A stretch of 64,000 nt of DNA from Solidesulfovibrio magneticus RS-1 (GTDB lineage Bacteria; Desulfobacterota; Desulfovibrionia; Desulfovibrionales; Desulfovibrionaceae): NCBI RefSeq assembly GCF_000010665.1, contig NC_012796.1, positions 2,695,501 to 2,759,500 on the forward strand, given 5' to 3'. Positions within the stretch are counted from its first letter, which is position 1. Each line of letters opens with the position of its first letter. The position numbers and the translations under genes were made by a program. Shown one piece after another: positions 62,074 through 64,000 of the stretch. Below the pieces are notes generated by a model. That model did not search any database, had not been told where the DNA came from, and worked only from the letters and a program-made list of their open reading frames with translations.

Positions 62074-62216
62074 AAATGCATTTCCAGTTGAACCACTGTG
62101 AACTGCAAACTGCCGTTTTCAATGGAGAATAACCCTGCTCTCGCGTCAGCTCTGGCAAGTGGACTTCGGCCAAAACTTGGGGCAGTTTTGGGGCAGAAAA
62201 ACCATGCCGCAACAAG

Positions 62217-63446
62217 ATGGCCAAAAAACTGTCGAGCAACTATCCCGGCGTCCGATTCCGGGAACATGAGACCCGGAAGGACAACCGCCGGCCTGACCGC
62301 TACTTTTCCATCCGCTACCGCTGCCGCGGCAAAAACATGGAGGAAGGCATCGGCTGGGCCTCCGAAGGCTGGACCGCCGAAGACGCCAGCCGCATCCTTG
62401 GCGAGATCCGCCAGAACATCAGGCGCGGCACCGGCCCGCAATCCCTCCGGGACATGGCCCGGGCCGCCCGGGGCGAGGCCGACGCCGCCGAAGCCGCACC
62501 CCTCACCTTCGGGGAGCTGGCCCGACGCTACCTCGACTGGGCCAAGCGTAACAAATCCTCGTGGAAAGAGGATGAATATCTTCTGGCCAAACGCGTCCTG
62601 CCCCTTTTCGCCCACCGCCCCGCCACATCGCTGACCCGTACCGACACCGAACAATTCCGAGACGCCCTGCTGGACGCCGGCGGGCTTTCGCCCATGACCA
62701 TCAAACACCATCTTGTCGTCATCCGCCGCGTCTACAACTGGGCAGCGTCCACGCCCGTTGCCGACGATCCGGGACACATGCTTTTCGAAGGCCGAAACCC
62801 CGTGTCCGGCATCCGCATGCCCCTCGTCGACAACGAGCGCATCCGCTTCCTGACCCGCGAAGAGGCTGACCGACTCCTGGAGGCCGCCGGGGAGCGCCTG
62901 CCCGAGATGCACGACATCATCCTCCTGGCCCTGCTCACCGGCATGCGCCGGCAGGAGATCCTTGGGCTGATGTGGCAGGACGTCGACCTCGTCAACCGCA
63001 TCATCTCCATTCCGGCCCGCCTGACCCGGGCCAAACGAAGCCGCAAGGCCTTCCTGGACGAGGAAACGGCCGCCATGCTGCAAGCGCGCCGCGAACATGC
63101 GCAATCCCCTTTTGTTTTTCCAGGCGCCGTCGACGGCCGCCGGGACCCTGACCACGTCACCCGGCAGTTCGACGCCCTGGTCAACGGCATCGGCCTCAAC
63201 AACGGCGTCACAGACCCGAAGCATAAGGTCGTGTTCCATACCCTGCGCCACACCTTCGCCAGCTGGCTGGCCCAGGCCGGGGCGGACATCCATCACCTGA
63301 TGGAGCTGACCGGCCACAAGTCGATTTCCACGATGCAGCGCTACGCCCACCTTATGCCCGGGAAAACCCGCGCGATCGCTTCCCTGGTTTCGCGTCGCGC
63401 TTCGCCAGCTCCAAAAGGCGTTCCTCCCGGGTCTTCCGAATCGTGA
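62217..63446 (+). CDS. Tyrosine recombinase (phage/island integrase)
   Basis: The 409-residue integrase has an N-terminal SAM-like domain (LTFGELARRYLDWAKRN onward) and a catalytic domain. Its active residues are Arg244 (LTGMRRQEILGL), His341 and Arg344 (HTLRHTFASWL), His367 (LTGHKSISTMQRYAHL) and Tyr376. All catalytic residues are present, so it should be active. It lies 143 nt from the tRNA-Leu fragment and points away from it, the usual position of an integrase in an island that uses a tRNA gene. Its end overlaps the convergent small gene by 95 nt. Confidence 0.95.
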   Translation: MAKKLSSNYPGVRFREHETRKDNRRPDRYFSIRYRCRGKNMEEGIGWASEGWTAEDASRILGEIRQNIRRGTGPQSLRDMARAARGEADAAEAAPLTFGELARRYLDWAKRNKSSWKEDEYLLAKRVLPLFAHRPATSLTRTDTEQFRDALLDAGGLSPMTIKHHLVVIRRVYNWAASTPVADDPGHMLFEGRNPVSGIRMPLVDNERIRFLTREEADRLLEAAGERLPEMHDIILLALLTGMRRQEILGLMWQDVDLVNRIISIPARLTRAKRSRKAFLDEETAAMLQARREHAQSPFVFPGAVDGRRDPDHVTRQFDALVNGIGLNNGVTDPKHKVVFHTLRHTFASWLAQAGADIHHLMELTGHKSISTMQRYAHLMPGKTRAIASLVSRRASPAPKGVPPGSSES

Positions 63447-63678
63447 CCGTCCACCGGGTCAGCAGCCACTCCACCAGATCCTCCCGGTAATAGGCCACGC
63501 TGTCGCCGACGCTCATGGCGTTTTTCGGCCCCTCGCGGCGGGTGTCATAGTTGGCCATGGATTCGGCCGAGACGAGTCCGCCAAGGAAGGTGCCCACATG
63601 CTTGCGGGCAATGACGGGCGGCAGTTCGGCCAGCAGGCGCTTGCGCATTTCAACGGCTTCGGGCGTCAACTCAGCCAT
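63352..63678 (-). CDS. Small phage-type protein, possible excisionase or helix-turn-helix adaptor
   Basis: The 108-residue product has a wH-like pattern: PPVIARKHVGTFLGGLVSAESMANYDTRREGPKNAMSVGDSVAYYREDLVEWLLTRW, resembling AlpA/excisionase-type proteins in which a helix-turn-helix reads DNA and a Tyr-Arg-Glu-Asp strand follows. The C-terminus is basic (KRDAKPGKRSRG). It overlaps the convergent integrase by 95 nt and lies 8 nt into the end of the repressor gene. Function is inferred from the location and pattern. Confidence 0.65.
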   Translation of the reverse strand: MAELTPEAVEMRKRLLAELPPVIARKHVGTFLGGLVSAESMANYDTRREGPKNAMSVGDSVAYYREDLVEWLLTRWTVTIRKTREERLLELAKRDAKPGKRSRGFSRA

Positions 63679-64000
63679 GGGAAACCTCCTCGCGGTTTTC
63701 TTCTTCGGGTATTTGTTCGCTTCTGGCCGGATTGGCCGGGGCGGCCGGGGTGGTCGACACCCGGTCTTCCGCGCCGACGATGACCACCCGCAGCCCCGTG
63801 CCCAGGCGGGCTTCCAGGGCTTGCTTCAGTTCCGTCACGGTCGGTTCCGGCGGCGGCGGCGCAAAGGCCGGCTCCTGCACCGGCCCCTTCCGGTCCGGAT
63901 CGCCCGTCAGATAGACAGGCCCGGCCCCGGTCCGAATCCAGGTCGGATTGAGGCCGAATTTCTCGTAGAGCACCACCAGCCAGGCATCGGGAATCGCTCC
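63671..64000 (-). CDS. Phage CI-type repressor, 3' part (truncated by window edge)
   Basis: The visible 109 residues begin inside a helix-turn-helix: GAIPDAWLVVLYEKFGLNPTWIRTGAGPVYLTGD, the pattern of bacteriophage CI-type repressors. A Pro-rich linker follows and a short C-terminal stretch VTELKQALEARLGTGLRVVIVG. The start lies right of the window. The family places the gene in phage lysogeny control, so the right-hand element is probably prophage-like. The peptidase domain of long CI repressors is not seen in this short tail. Confidence 0.75.
   Translation of the reverse strand, partial: GAIPDAWLVVLYEKFGLNPTWIRTGAGPVYLTGDPDRKGPVQEPAFAPPPPEPTVTELKQALEARLGTGLRVVIVGAEDRVSTTPAAPANPARSEQIPEEENREEVSHG

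Noticed and set aside
62014-62105. Complete tRNA-Leu gene
   Set aside because: The 3' half is perfect, but the 5' acceptor strand does not pair and the D-arm is degenerate, so only a fragment is present.
62040-63350. Long minus-strand open frame across the integrase
   Set aside because: It runs antisense to a gene with full recombinase motifs, has no ribosome binding site and no recognisable protein pattern.
1-64000. CRISPR array
   Set aside because: No run of regularly spaced direct repeats was found; the repeats seen are isolated inverted repeats.

Overview
The window is high-GC DNA from a sulfate-reducing deltaproteobacterium, most like Desulfovibrio/Solidesulfovibrio. The pointers are a selenocysteine formate dehydrogenase with its maturation genes, a tmRNA tag reading ANDYDYALAA, an amphi-Trp protein, and membrane sensor proteins with the cysteine-rich insert seen in this group. 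This identification is inference from gene content; no database was searched.

Layout. At both edges the window touches integrated elements, each next to a 3' fragment of a tRNA gene. On the left are a KilA-N gene (405-740), a tRNA-like 3' end (858-878) and a terminator. On the right are a tRNA-Leu(UAG) 3' fragment (62014-62073), a tyrosine integrase, a small excisionase-like gene and the 3' end of a CI-type repressor gene. About 61 kb of ordinary chromosome lies between them. It starts with small periplasmic and regulatory genes (DsrE-like, YciI-like, cyclic-nucleotide domain), a chemotaxis receptor, ssrA (6863-7221) and gluQ. Next come an autotransporter-type barrel with a FecR-domain protein, a lipoprotein hydrolase, a radical SAM protein, and a ParA / Ala-Pro-rich / amphi-Trp run. 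A kinase-fold, HAD and low-GC glycan-type gene group follows, then two tandem CULT (cereblon-like) genes.

From 19952 to 30643 the minus strand carries isoprenoid and housekeeping genes: xseA-xseB-ispA, a nitroreductase, dxs, a glycerophosphodiesterase, a deoxyhypusine-synthase-like enzyme, proS and ispG. From 32183 to 36290 lies a three-gene sensory unit: binding lipoprotein, sensor kinase, and response regulator with a STAS domain. From 36503 to 44609 is the formate dehydrogenase locus: fdhA with an in-frame UGA, the iron-sulfur subunit, a transposase-derived gene, moaA, mobA, fdhD and fdhE.

From 49087 to 58429 eleven tightly packed plus-strand genes form one apparent operon: a CMP-sugar cytidylyltransferase, PIG-L deacetylase, radical SAM, NeuB-type synthase, ATP-grasp ligase, DRE-TIM aldolase, methyltransferase, amidohydrolase, GNAT, HAD and Nudix-like protein. 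It looks like a pathway to an unusual CMP-activated nonulosonic-type sugar or conjugate, and it is the best candidate here for an undescribed system. A large hybrid histidine kinase converges on its end.
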